A stretch of DNA of 10,705 nucleotides from DAIUFH01 sp036844705 (GCA_036844705.1 DAIUFH010000071.1:1-10705); one strand, 5' to 3'. Shown: positions 1 through 6,993, counted from the first letter of the stretch. Program-made: numbers and translations. Notes: generated by a model not told the origin, from the sequence alone.

Positions 1-54
1 TTGGAATATGCTACTAAATTTGATAAAAGACTTGAAATGAAAAAAGAAGCTTAA
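1..54 (+). CDS. C-terminal tail of a gene, probably the sugar ABC transporter ATP-binding subunit (5' partial)
   Basis: An open frame runs in from the left edge for 17 codons and stops at TAA 52-54. The tail reads EYATKFDKRLEMKKEA. Ribose/galactose-type ABC ATPases (RbsA/MglA family) commonly end in a short segment containing a 'YAT' motif, and the usual gene order is ATPase, permease, binding protein. The next gene is such a permease, 22 bases downstream. The assignment therefore rests mostly on context; the visible residues are too few to prove it. An ATPase of this family would energise import of the sugar from the cytoplasmic face of the membrane. Confidence 0.55.
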   Translation: MEYATKFDKRLEMKKEA

Positions 55-76
55 AGAGAAAGGAGGAAATGGATAT

Positions 77-1093
77 ATGGAAAATAATAAAACACCTCAA
101 AAATTTGTCAAACTCTTTTCTAAAAGAGGAATGGGGCAAGTAATTACAGTAAGTATTGGACTTGTTATACTTATTATTGTATTTGGATTTTTAAACCCTA
201 ACTTTTTTTCTAATAGAAATATTTCTAATCTGCTTAGACAGATTGCACCTATTATATTGATTGGCGTTGGACAGTCCTACGTTTTGATTACAGGAAATAT
301 AGATTTGTCTATAGGCTCTGTTGTAGGTATGAGCTGTATGGTATCAGCAACTCTTATGACAAAAGGCTTAAATCCATGGCTTGCAGTGATTGTTTCTTAT
401 ATAGCTTCTCTTGCCATAGGTTTACTCAATGGAAAACTGATATCCAAAGCAAAACTTCCTGCATTTATAGCAACCTTGGGGACAATGACCATAGCAAGAG
501 GTATCGCACAAATTGTAAACAATAACTACAATACAGATTCTATAGGATCTGCAGCAGAAGGATTCAGAAACTTCTTTTATTATGGCAAAACTTTAGGGTT
601 ATATAATACGATTTGGATTGCTTTTGCAATTTGGTTTATATTTAACTTTATACTAAGCAGAACCAGAACAGGAAGACATATTTATGCAGTTGGAAGCAAT
701 ATCCATGCAGCTAACCTTTCAGGGGTAAATATATCGAGTACGATAACAAAAGCCTATTTAGTAAGCGCTGTTTGTTCAGCAACTGTAGGGCTGATTATTA
801 CTGCTACAAGTGGTATGGGTACAATGGATGCGGGAAATGGATATGAATTGTATGCTGTAGCATCCTCTGTTATAGGAGGAGTAAGTACACTTGGAGGACA
901 GGGAATACTATTGGGAACAATAGTTGGTGCATCAATTTGGGGAGTTTTACAAAACGGACTCCAATTTGCCGGAGCACCTGTGGCAATTAGAAATATCGTT
1001 ATAGGTATTATAGTTATTATATCGGTTTTATTGGATGTTGTTGTAAGAGCAAATAAAAATACGTCTAAAGCAAAATCTAAGGCAAAGTCTTAA
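77..1093 (+). CDS. CUT2/ribose-type sugar ABC transporter permease (RbsC-like, BPD_transp_2)
   Basis: This 338-residue protein is the usual length for an RbsC-family permease, which forms the membrane channel for monosaccharide import. It is strongly hydrophobic, with about eight to ten membrane segments beginning near residue 20. Two family hallmarks are visible: GNIDLSIGSVVGMS in the N-terminal third (usual form GGIDLSVGS), and GNGYELYAVASSVIGG followed by STLGGQG in the C-terminal third, the region that contacts the ATPase. The tail is short and basic (KNTSKAKSKAKS), as expected for a cytoplasmic end. AGGAGG at 61-66 lies 10 bases before the ATG and supports this start. The upstream fragment is probably the ATPase and the next gene is the binding protein, so this is one transporter operon. 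The transported sugar cannot be read from the sequence. Confidence 0.95.
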   Translation: MENNKTPQKFVKLFSKRGMGQVITVSIGLVILIIVFGFLNPNFFSNRNISNLLRQIAPIILIGVGQSYVLITGNIDLSIGSVVGMSCMVSATLMTKGLNPWLAVIVSYIASLAIGLLNGKLISKAKLPAFIATLGTMTIARGIAQIVNNNYNTDSIGSAAEGFRNFFYYGKTLGLYNTIWIAFAIWFIFNFILSRTRTGRHIYAVGSNIHAANLSGVNISSTITKAYLVSAVCSATVGLIITATSGMGTMDAGNGYELYAVASSVIGGVSTLGGQGILLGTIVGASIWGVLQNGLQFAGAPVAIRNIVIGIIVIISVLLDVVVRANKNTSKAKSKAKS

Positions 1094-1151
1094 TAAAAGG
1101 TTTTAAAGCAAAAGCTTTGAAATAAATAAAAGAATATGGGGGATTATTATA

Positions 1152-2129
1152 ATGAAGAAAAAACTTCTAGCATTAGTTTTAATTTTTTCACTGGTATTTG
1201 CAGTAGTAGGATGTTCTGCTCCTGAAAAGACTGATGATAATGGACAAAATGTAGAGAATGTTGATAATGGTACTAATGGCGAAGATAGTGGTGAAAGTAA
1301 GGGAGAGAAATTTAAGGTTTATCTTATCACTATGGACCAAATGGATCAACATTGGGTTACTGTAGATCAAGGAGCTAAAAAAGCTGCTGATGAATTAGGC
1401 AATGTTGATTACCAATGGCTTGCACCTGATGTAAAGGATGATGCTAAGCAAATTGAAAGTATTAACAATGCTATAGCAGGTGGCGCTGATGCAATACTTC
1501 TTGCTGCAAATGGACCAGATGCAGTAACAGCTACCCTTAAAGAAGCTGAAGCTGAAGGTATAAAGATTGTATATGTTGACTCACCGGCTGATTATCCAGC
1601 AGTGCAAACTTTGGCTACAGACAATGAAGCAGCCGGTAAAACTGCAGGAGAAGAAATGCTTAACGCTTTAAAAGAAAAAGGTGTAACATCAGGTAAAATT
1701 GGGGTTGTAAGTGTAAATACTTCCACTGACTCAACTGTAAAAAGAGAAAAAGGATTCAGAGCTGCCTTTGAAGGAACAGATTTTACAATTCTTGAAACTC
1801 AATATGCAGAAGGAGATGCCGCAAGATCTAAGGATGCTGCAGCAAATTATATAACCGAAGGCGTTGTAGGAATCTTTGGGGGAAATGAAGGCTCAACAGT
1901 AGGTATAGGAAATGCCATAAAGGAAGTCGGCGGAGAAGTTATTGGAGTTGGGTTTGATAAATCTGATACTATCTTGCAATTAATTGATGAGGGATATCTA
2001 CTTGCTACTATGGCACAAAATCCTGATGTTATGGGTTATGAAGGAATGAAAACAGCAGTTAATGCACTTGAAGGAAATACAATAGATGAGGATTATGTAG
2101 ATACAGGTGTTTCTGTTCTTAAAAAATAA
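1152..2129 (+). CDS. Sugar ABC transporter substrate-binding lipoprotein (periplasmic-binding-protein type 1, ribose-like)
   Basis: This 325-residue protein begins with a lipoprotein signal peptide: basic MKKK, a hydrophobic core, then the lipobox VVGC with Cys21 as the lipid attachment site. Residues 22-52 form a low-complexity Asp/Glu/Asn/Gly linker typical of Gram-positive binding lipoproteins. From about residue 53 the fold is a type 1 sugar-binding protein: KFKVYLITMD at the first strand, GADAILLAANGPDAV near the hinge, VYVDSPADYPAVQTLATDN, then KREKGFRAAF and GIFGGNEGSTVGIGNAIKE in the second lobe. It captures sugar outside the cell and passes it to the adjacent permease. A G-rich site (GGGGG, 1138-1142) precedes the ATG. 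A strong hairpin follows the stop, so this may be the most abundant message of the operon. The ligand is unknown; ribose-, galactose-, allose- and xylose-type proteins all share this fold. Confidence 0.93.
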   Translation: MKKKLLALVLIFSLVFAVVGCSAPEKTDDNGQNVENVDNGTNGEDSGESKGEKFKVYLITMDQMDQHWVTVDQGAKKAADELGNVDYQWLAPDVKDDAKQIESINNAIAGGADAILLAANGPDAVTATLKEAEAEGIKIVYVDSPADYPAVQTLATDNEAAGKTAGEEMLNALKEKGVTSGKIGVVSVNTSTDSTVKREKGFRAAFEGTDFTILETQYAEGDAARSKDAAANYITEGVVGIFGGNEGSTVGIGNAIKEVGGEVIGVGFDKSDTILQLIDEGYLLATMAQNPDVMGYEGMKTAVNALEGNTIDEDYVDTGVSVLKK

Positions 2130-2155
2130 TATGAATCTATACAAATAAATATTAG

Positions 2156-2195
2156 TTTATATAAAGAGGTTACCCAGGTAACCTCTTTATATAAA
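2156..2195 (+). terminator. Perfect 19-bp hairpin between transporter and catabolic genes (terminator or attenuator)
   Basis: The left arm at 2156-2174 (TTTATATAAAGAGGTTACC) is the exact reverse complement of the right arm at 2177-2195, with CA between them; with the last C-G pair open this gives a four-base loop. The stem starts 26 bases after the binding-protein stop and ends 28 bases before the next start. There is no separate T-run; the T-rich part of the right arm (CTTTATA) would have to serve. I infer partial termination or 3'-end protection that keeps transporter message above the downstream enzyme message. The symmetry would work in both directions. Confidence 0.75.
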
Positions 2196-2210
2196 TTGTC
2201 ATCCAATAAT

Positions 2211-2226
2211 GGAGGTAAAACATTTG
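2211..2226 (+). promoter_or_regulatory. Ribosome binding site that fixes a TTG start for the SIS isomerase
   Basis: GGAGG at 2211-2215 is followed by eight bases and TTG at 2224-2226. An in-frame ATG at 2209-2211 overlaps the GGAGG itself and has no ribosome binding site of its own, so it is unlikely to be the start. The protein therefore begins five codons later than the longest frame suggests. Confidence 0.8.
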
Positions 2227-2880
2227 AAAAATAATACTTTGGCTATAATTCAGGAATTTGTAGAGAATTATCCTATGATGAACTATCTAGAAAAGAATTT
2301 GATAAGCATCATTAAAGAAATGGTAAGTAGAATAAATAATGGTGGGAAAATACTAATCTGTGGAAATGGTGGAAGCTCTTCAGATAGCGAACATATCGTA
2401 GGAGAATTTCTAAAAGAATTCTATATCAAAAGGCCTTTAGATAAAGATTTTAAAGAAAAGTATTTAGCCTATTTTCCAGAGAAGGACTCCGGACATATCT
2501 TGGAATGTCTCCAAGAGGGGATACCTGCTATATCCTTGGTGTCTCAAACAGGGTTTTTAAGTGCTTATGGAAATGATGTGAGCTACGATATGGCCTATGC
2601 TCAACAGGTATATGTTTATGGGAAAGAACAAGATATATTTATTGGACTATCCACCTCAGGAAATTCATCAAATGTGTACTATGCCGCTAAAATAGCCAAG
2701 ACAAAGGGACTTTTCGTGATATCCCTTACAGGAGAAACAGGTGGTAAGCTCAAAGAAGTTAGTGATGTTTTGCTAAATGCACCTGCAAAAGAAACCTTTA
2801 GAGTTCAAGAATATCATTTACCTTTGTATCACTTAATTTGCAGAGCAGTAGAATATGAAATATTTGGTGAAGAGATATGA
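2224..2880 (+). CDS. SIS-domain phosphosugar isomerase, GmhA (phosphoheptose isomerase)-like
   Basis: This 218-residue protein (from the TTG start) has the sugar isomerase fold of GmhA, which interconverts sedoheptulose 7-phosphate and D-glycero-D-manno-heptose 7-phosphate. The phosphate-binding loop CGNGGSSSDSEH is at 46-57 and the second loop STSGNSSN at 143-150. His57, Glu61, Gln195 and His203 keep the spacing of the GmhA metal/active-site set, and GND at 116-118 matches the family's conserved Asp. Unlike typical GmhA (about 190 residues), there is an extra stretch around residues 69-98 between the first loop and the next strand. The stop overlaps the next gene's start (ATGA), so it is translationally coupled to a ROK kinase. 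In a sugar-uptake operon it more likely acts on the phosphorylated imported sugar than in heptose cell-wall synthesis; that role is inferred and the substrate is unknown. Confidence 0.85.
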   Translation: MKNNTLAIIQEFVENYPMMNYLEKNLISIIKEMVSRINNGGKILICGNGGSSSDSEHIVGEFLKEFYIKRPLDKDFKEKYLAYFPEKDSGHILECLQEGIPAISLVSQTGFLSAYGNDVSYDMAYAQQVYVYGKEQDIFIGLSTSGNSSNVYYAAKIAKTKGLFVISLTGETGGKLKEVSDVLLNAPAKETFRVQEYHLPLYHLICRAVEYEIFGEEI

Positions 2881-3824
2881 TAGTTTTAGGATTTGATATT
2901 GGTGGAACAAAGTCAGCAGTAGTTTTAGCAAGAGAAGCAGATGATAAGATTATCTTACTTGATCGGGTAGAAATACAAACAACTAGTAATTGGGAAAAAG
3001 TTATAGATGAATTGATAGAAAAAGGTAAAAATTTGCTTCATATGTTTCGTATTGATGATGAATATAAAATAGGCATCTCTTGCGGGGGGCCTCTAGATAA
3101 TAAAAAGGGAATTATAAAGTCTCCTCCTAATTTACCAGGTTGGGACAATGTACCAATAGTAGAGTACATTTATAAACGTTTGGGAGTAAAACCTAAACTT
3201 CAAAATGATGCAGATGCATGCGCTTTAGCAGAATGGAAATATGGAGCAGGCAAGGGTTATAAAAATGTTATATTTCTCACATTCGGAACAGGATTGGGAG
3301 CAGGACTTATATTGAATGGGCAGTTATATACTGGTGCAAGCAATATGGCTGGAGAAATAGGGCATATACGACTAGAAGAAGAAGGACCAACGGGATATGG
3401 AAAAAGTGGGAGCTTTGAAGGCTTTTGCAGTGGAGGAGGCATTGCCCAAATTGCAAAGAAAAGGGCTTATATTCTCAAAAAACAAGGAATACAGGCATCC
3501 TTTATAAAAAGCTCCATAGAGAATATCAGTACAAGGGATGTGGCGGAAGCTGCACATAAAGGATATCCAGATGCTTTGGAAGTCCTTAGAATATCAGGTG
3601 GATATTTTGGAAAAGGTCTATCTATATTGATTGATATTTTAAATCCTGAGGTAATTATAGTAGGTAGTGTATATGTACGAGTAGGAAAGTTTTTAAATGA
3701 CTCAATGTATAAGGAGATAGAAAAAGAAGCATTGGAATCTTCCAGAAATGTTGTTCAAATAGTACCTGCTCAACTAGGAGAACAAATAGGAGATTATGGA
3801 GCAGTAGTTACTGCTTTAGTATAA
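2877..3824 (+). CDS. ROK-family sugar kinase lacking the zinc-binding cysteine motif
   Basis: This 315-residue protein is a normal ROK length. The N-terminal phosphate loop is DIGGTK at 7-12, NDAD at 110-113 holds the catalytic base (Asp111 by family alignment), and the second ATP motif is FGTGLGAGL at 136-144. GEIGH at 159-163 keeps the sugar-contacting Glu and the His that normally also binds zinc. The family's following C-x-C-G-x2-G-C segment is here GPTGYGKSGSFEGFCSG, with the three cysteines replaced by Gly173, Gly175 and Ser179, so no structural zinc is expected. It likely phosphorylates the imported monosaccharide (or a derivative) with ATP in the cytoplasm. The start ATG overlaps the isomerase stop by four bases, so the two are probably made together. 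No DNA-binding N-terminal domain is present, which rules out a ROK repressor. The substrate is unassigned. Confidence 0.9.
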   Translation: MIVLGFDIGGTKSAVVLAREADDKIILLDRVEIQTTSNWEKVIDELIEKGKNLLHMFRIDDEYKIGISCGGPLDNKKGIIKSPPNLPGWDNVPIVEYIYKRLGVKPKLQNDADACALAEWKYGAGKGYKNVIFLTFGTGLGAGLILNGQLYTGASNMAGEIGHIRLEEEGPTGYGKSGSFEGFCSGGGIAQIAKKRAYILKKQGIQASFIKSSIENISTRDVAEAAHKGYPDALEVLRISGGYFGKGLSILIDILNPEVIIVGSVYVRVGKFLNDSMYKEIEKEALESSRNVVQIVPAQLGEQIGDYGAVVTALV

Positions 3825-3847
3825 GATAGAGTATTGGAGGAATTGTT

Positions 3848-4705
3848 ATGTTTGGCGCTATTGAAGCAGGAGGAACAAAGTTTGTTTGTGCAATCAGTGA
3901 TGAGAAATTAAATATAATCGTAAGATCGTCTCTATCAACTACATCTCCAGAGGAAACCATGCAACAAGTTTTTAAATTCTTTGATTCGTATAAGGGCATA
4001 AGAGCAATGGGAATAGGCTCCTTTGGGCCAATTGAAATCAACAAAAATTCCCCCAAATATGGATATATAACGTCTACACCTAAGCCAGGGTGGAGGGATT
4101 TCAATTTTGTTGGGGAAATGAAAAAGCATTACGATATTCCAGTTGGTTGGACTACTGATGTAAATGCAGCTTGTTTAGGAGAGTTTGAAGTTGGAAGTGC
4201 AGCAGAGAGCAATAGCTGTATTTATTTGACTATAGGCACTGGAATAGGAGGAGGCGCTATATTTAACGGAAAATTTATAGAGGGCTTTGGCCATCCTGAG
4301 ATGGGGCATATTTTGGTAAAGCCGCATCCCGATGACAAATTTGAAGGCTGGTGTCCATATCATGGAAATTGCCTAGAGGGATTAGCAGCAGGACCTTCTG
4401 TAGAAAAAAGATATGGTATAAAAGCTCAAAATCTAGATTCGAATCATGAAATTTGGCAAATACTTGCTTACTATATTGCTCAAGCTCTTGTTGATTATAC
4501 ACTAGTTCTAAGACCTGAAAGGATTATACTAGGAGGAGGGGTCATGAAGCAAGCTCAAATGCTAGAGTTGACTAAGAAGCAATTTATATTGCTATTGGCG
4601 GATTATGTTGAGATTCCACCAATTGATCAATATATAGTATTACCTTCATTAGGTGATAATGCCGGTATAGTTGGGAGCCTGATATTAGCAAGACAAAATT
4701 TGTAA
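3848..4705 (+). CDS. ROK-family fructokinase (YdhR/GmuE/ScrK type)
   Basis: This 285-residue protein opens with FGAIEAGGTKFVCAIS, the characteristic start of the Bacillus YdhR/GmuE fructokinase group, with the ATP loop at 6-11. SFGPIEI (58-64) and TSTPKPGW (75-82) are also typical of that group. TDVN at 103-106 carries the catalytic Asp104, GTGIGGG at 130-136 is the second nucleotide motif, and GHPEMGH (148-154) contacts sugar. His154, Cys169, His172 and Cys175 form an intact zinc site (CPYHGNC), in contrast to the neighbouring ROK kinase. It should convert fructose, or possibly mannose, to the 6-phosphate using ATP. GGAGG at 3836-3840 is seven bases before the ATG. Its place directly before manA fits a fructose/mannose 6-phosphate branch feeding glycolysis. 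Confidence 0.88.
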   Translation: MFGAIEAGGTKFVCAISDEKLNIIVRSSLSTTSPEETMQQVFKFFDSYKGIRAMGIGSFGPIEINKNSPKYGYITSTPKPGWRDFNFVGEMKKHYDIPVGWTTDVNAACLGEFEVGSAAESNSCIYLTIGTGIGGGAIFNGKFIEGFGHPEMGHILVKPHPDDKFEGWCPYHGNCLEGLAAGPSVEKRYGIKAQNLDSNHEIWQILAYYIAQALVDYTLVLRPERIILGGGVMKQAQMLELTKKQFILLLADYVEIPPIDQYIVLPSLGDNAGIVGSLILARQNL

Positions 4706-4716
4706 AGGGGCAAGCT

Positions 4717-5649
4717 ATGGACAGAAAAGTAATTTTTTTCGAAGCTATTTATAAGAGTAAAATATGGGGTGGAGAGCATTGGATATTTTCAGCTCATCCC
4801 CATGGTCAAAGTGTGGTAAAGGATGGAGAATTTAAAGGAAGGACTTTGGGAGAGTTGTGGGAAAGTCATAGGGAAATATTTGGGGGAATTTCAGGAGAAA
4901 CATTTCCTATTCTAGTAAAAATCATCGATGCAAATGAGGATTTATCTGTCCAGGTACATCCTGGAAATGAATATGCCCAAAAAAATGAAAATGGTGAAAT
5001 GGGAAAATCAGAATGTTGGTATATCTTAGACTGTGAAAAGGATTCTAAGATGGTTTATGGAATTAATGCAAAAAATAGAGAAGAGCTTGATGATATGATA
5101 GATAATGGTCAGTGGGAAAAACTTCTTAAGGTAATTTCGATAAAAAAAGGAGATTTTTATTATGTACCAAGTGGTACAGTACATGCACTTAAAGCAGGTA
5201 CAAAGGTATTGGAAATACAACAAAGTTCAGACACTACCTATAGACTGTATGATTATGATAGAAGAGATGAAAAAGGAAATTTAAGAGAGCTTCACATACA
5301 AAAATCCAAAGATGTTATTGAAGTTCCTTTTATAAATAAACAGTCAAAACCAAAAATACAAAAGATAAATGGGATAACTAAAATCAAATTTATTGAGTCC
5401 CCTTATTTTACTGTTGAAAAATATGAAATTGAAGATTATGTATATCTGGACAATGTACACCCATTTATGTTAATGAGTGTAATTGAAGGAGAAGGGGAAC
5501 TATTGTTGGACGAAGCCAAATATCATATTACAAAGGGAGACAATTTTATGCTGTCTTCGGAAGTATCAAAATATGTATTAGACGGTAATTTAAGCATTAT
5601 AGTATCGTATCTACCGCCACTGTCATCCCGAGCACAGTCGAAAAAATAG
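4717..5649 (+). CDS. manA: Mannose-6-phosphate isomerase, class I (short Firmicutes type)
   Basis: This 310-residue cupin-fold enzyme interconverts mannose 6-phosphate and fructose 6-phosphate in the cytoplasm. SAHPHG is at 25-30. The zinc site is visible as Gln79 and His81 in VQVHP, Glu99 in KSECWYIL, and His156 in YYVPSGTVHAL. The length matches short Firmicutes ManA proteins, although the loop between WGG (17-19) and SAHPHG is shorter than in Bacillus ManA. The gene follows the fructokinase after 11 bases with an AAGGGG-type site, so it belongs to the same operon and closes the route to glycolysis. The last ~9 residues (about LSSRAQSKK) are encoded by bases resembling a dispersed repeat, so the natural C-terminus has probably been replaced or extended; the catalytic core is unaffected. 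Confidence 0.93.
   Translation: MDRKVIFFEAIYKSKIWGGEHWIFSAHPHGQSVVKDGEFKGRTLGELWESHREIFGGISGETFPILVKIIDANEDLSVQVHPGNEYAQKNENGEMGKSECWYILDCEKDSKMVYGINAKNREELDDMIDNGQWEKLLKVISIKKGDFYYVPSGTVHALKAGTKVLEIQQSSDTTYRLYDYDRRDEKGNLRELHIQKSKDVIEVPFINKQSKPKIQKINGITKIKFIESPYFTVEKYEIEDYVYLDNVHPFMLMSVIEGEGELLLDEAKYHITKGDNFMLSSEVSKYVLDGNLSIIVSYLPPLSSRAQSKK
5621..5645 (+). repeat. Probable dispersed repeat fragment (TGTCATCCCGAGCACAGTCG-type) at the end of manA
   Basis: The end of manA reads TGTCATCCCGAGCACAGTCG followed by A's. From general knowledge, sequences of the pattern TGTCAT-C-GAGC-AGTCGA recur as short interspersed elements in many bacterial genomes. It is more GC-rich than its surroundings and encodes an unnatural-looking protein tail. 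Only one copy lies in this window, so its repetitive nature is inferred. An assembly gap starting 39 bases later fits a multi-copy sequence that broke the assembly. Confidence 0.45.
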
Positions 5650-5677
5650 TTAAAGCCTAGCGTACGCTAGGCTTTAA
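5650..5677. terminator. Perfect 28-bp palindrome, probable bidirectional terminator after manA
   Basis: TTAAAGCCTAGCGT at 5650-5663 is followed directly by its exact reverse complement at 5664-5677, immediately after the manA stop. As RNA it folds into a GC-centred hairpin. Read on the minus strand the stem is followed by CTATTTTTT, a good uridine tract. Read on the plus strand it is followed by TAATAAAAA, so plus-strand termination relies on the TTTAA in the stem. It could close both manA and transcription arriving from the right. Confidence 0.75.
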
Positions 5678-5683
5678 TAAAAA

Positions 5684-5783
5684 NNNNNNNNNNNNNNNNN
5701 NNNNNNNNNNNNNNNNNNNNNNNNNNNNNNNNNNNNNNNNNNNNNNNNNNNNNNNNNNNNNNNNNNNNNNNNNNNNNNNNNNN
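5684..5783. other. Assembly gap of exactly 100 N
   Basis: One hundred consecutive undetermined bases. A round 100 is the usual placeholder for a scaffold gap of unknown length, so the distance between manA and the minus-strand XdhC-family gene is not known and whole genes could be missing. Any reading frame drawn through this block is not real. Confidence 0.97.
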
Positions 5784-6850
5784 TAATCTATAGCCTCAAT
5801 GAGTACATCCATAACTCCTCCACAGACCATACCTTCATCTTCGGCTACATCTCCTGTCATATCAACATGCTCTATTTTATAGCCTTCATTTCTTATTACG
5901 TTTCGGGCCAAGGTCAATATATTAGCTTCAGCACAGCCACCGCCTATAGTACCTAGAGTTCTACCATCCAACCAAACAATCATTTTAGCTCCGGCTTTTC
6001 TTGGAACGGAACCCTTAGAGCCTATAATGGTAATCAATGCCCTTGGAATATCGGATTTCTTAGCTGACTCTTTAATAACATCTACATCAAATTCAGGCCA
6101 GTTAAATTTATCACTCTTTTTTAAGATATCACTATTTCGTCTGAAATTTATAACCTGGGCAATAATTGCAACTGCAATTTCTTCTGGTGTGACTGCTCCA
6201 ATGTCCAGACCTATTGGAGAGCATACTTTGGCTAATTTTTTCTTATCGAAGCCTTCATTAGCTAACTCCTCCATCATCGCCTTTACCCTGCGCTTTGAGC
6301 CAATCATACCTATATAGGCAGTATTGTATTTTAACGCATTTCTAAGGCAAATACCATCATGCTTATGACCTCTTGTCACTATTACGATAAAATCAGATGG
6401 TCTTGGCTCTATTTGATCAAAAACTTTATTGAAGTCATCACATATTACTTCATCTGCCTCAGGGAATCGTTCTGAATTAGCAAATTTAGGTCTGTCATCA
6501 GCAACACAAATTGAAAACCCTACCTTAGACCCAAATTCAGAAAGAGGTTTTGCTATATGTCCACCGCCCAATATTATAAGTCTTGGTTTTGGATAAAAAG
6601 GTTCGATCAATATTTGATTTTCCTCTGTTTTATGTATATAGGGGACACCACCTTCAAAGGTTTTTACAATACTATCTTTAAGCTGTGAATTAATTTTAGT
6701 CTTAGCATTTTCAATATCTGATTTTGAGTATACAGTTTTTTTATGTATAGTGCCTTCAGAATTTGGGTTACTTTCTAAAAAGGTCAATAATGCGGCTTCA
6801 TTACTTTCTTTAAGCTTATCTAACAATTCTTCAAATATCTCATTGAACAT
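5784..6850 (-). CDS. XdhC/CoxI-family molybdenum-cofactor maturation protein, Rossmann domain first (3' end at gap)
   Basis: XdhC-family proteins bind molybdenum cofactor and help its sulfuration and insertion into molybdenum hydroxylases. From the ATG at 6850, residues 1-89 are a poorly conserved N-terminal region, perhaps a degenerate CoxI domain. Residues 90-238 are the XdhC Rossmann domain (GGGHIAKP 95-102, ADDRP 117-121, TRGHKHD 159-165, YIGMIGSKRR 179-188). Residues ~269-352 are the CoxI domain (GSKGSVPRKAGAKM 277-290, GTIGGGCAE 300-308, VCGGVMDV 342-349). Classical XdhC has CoxI first. An in-frame ATG lies 12 bases upstream at 6862, but GGGTGA (6860-6855) sits well placed only for 6850. 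After codon 355 the bases TA remain before the gap, so the next codon is TAN. Family proteins often end just past VCGG-MDV, so this may be the stop and the gene may be essentially complete. Confidence 0.88.
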
Positions 6851-6900
6851 AAAATCACCCATTCCATAAAATTTTCGTATAAGATTATACTTTGAAATAC

Positions 6901-6928
6901 ATTATATCAGATTTGTCATCCATTACAA
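6901..6928 (-). promoter_or_regulatory. Promoter for the XdhC-family gene (extended -10)
   Basis: On the minus strand, TTGTAA (6928-6923) is followed by a 16-base spacer and a perfect TATAAT (6906-6901). TGA directly before it gives an extended -10 (TGATATAAT). Transcription would start near 6894, about 44 bases before the start codon. The -35 is weak (4 of 6) but the extended -10 can compensate. A second TATAAT on this strand at 6889-6884 has no -35 partner. Confidence 0.65.
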
Positions 6929-6934
6929 TTATTC

Positions 6935-6962
6935 TTCATGAAAATTGGTTCCATGAAATTGG
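6935..6962. repeat. Tandem 14-bp direct repeat between divergent promoters (candidate operator)
   Basis: TTCATGAAAATTGG at 6935-6948 is followed directly by TTCCATGAAATTGG at 6949-6962; they differ only by one base shifted between two short runs. The pair lies just upstream of the minus-strand -35 and about 30 bases upstream of the plus-strand -35, where a regulator of both operons could bind. The function is inferred from position only. Confidence 0.4.
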
Positions 6963-6993
6963 GTATGTTTAATAAAAAATTAACATATATATA

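Noticed and set aside
1105..1118. AAAGC-AAAA-GCTTT mini-hairpin between permease and binding-protein genes
   Set aside because: The stem is only five weak pairs with no T-run; it could be a processing site but is not supportable.
3257..4502. Several 60-100 codon minus-strand frames opposite the two ROK kinase genes
   Set aside because: All are antisense to well-conserved kinase motifs and look like codon-bias artefacts.
5657..6862. A continuous minus-strand frame running through the N block and ending in the manA palindrome
   Set aside because: The part through 5684-5783 is undetermined sequence, and the residues beyond it come from the terminator palindrome. The real gene can be followed only to 5784.
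2197..6921. The 8-mer TGTCATCC occurring at 2197, 5621 and 6914, possibly one repeat family
   Set aside because: The flanking bases are unrelated at the three sites; only the 5621 copy continues into the GAGC-AGTCG pattern.
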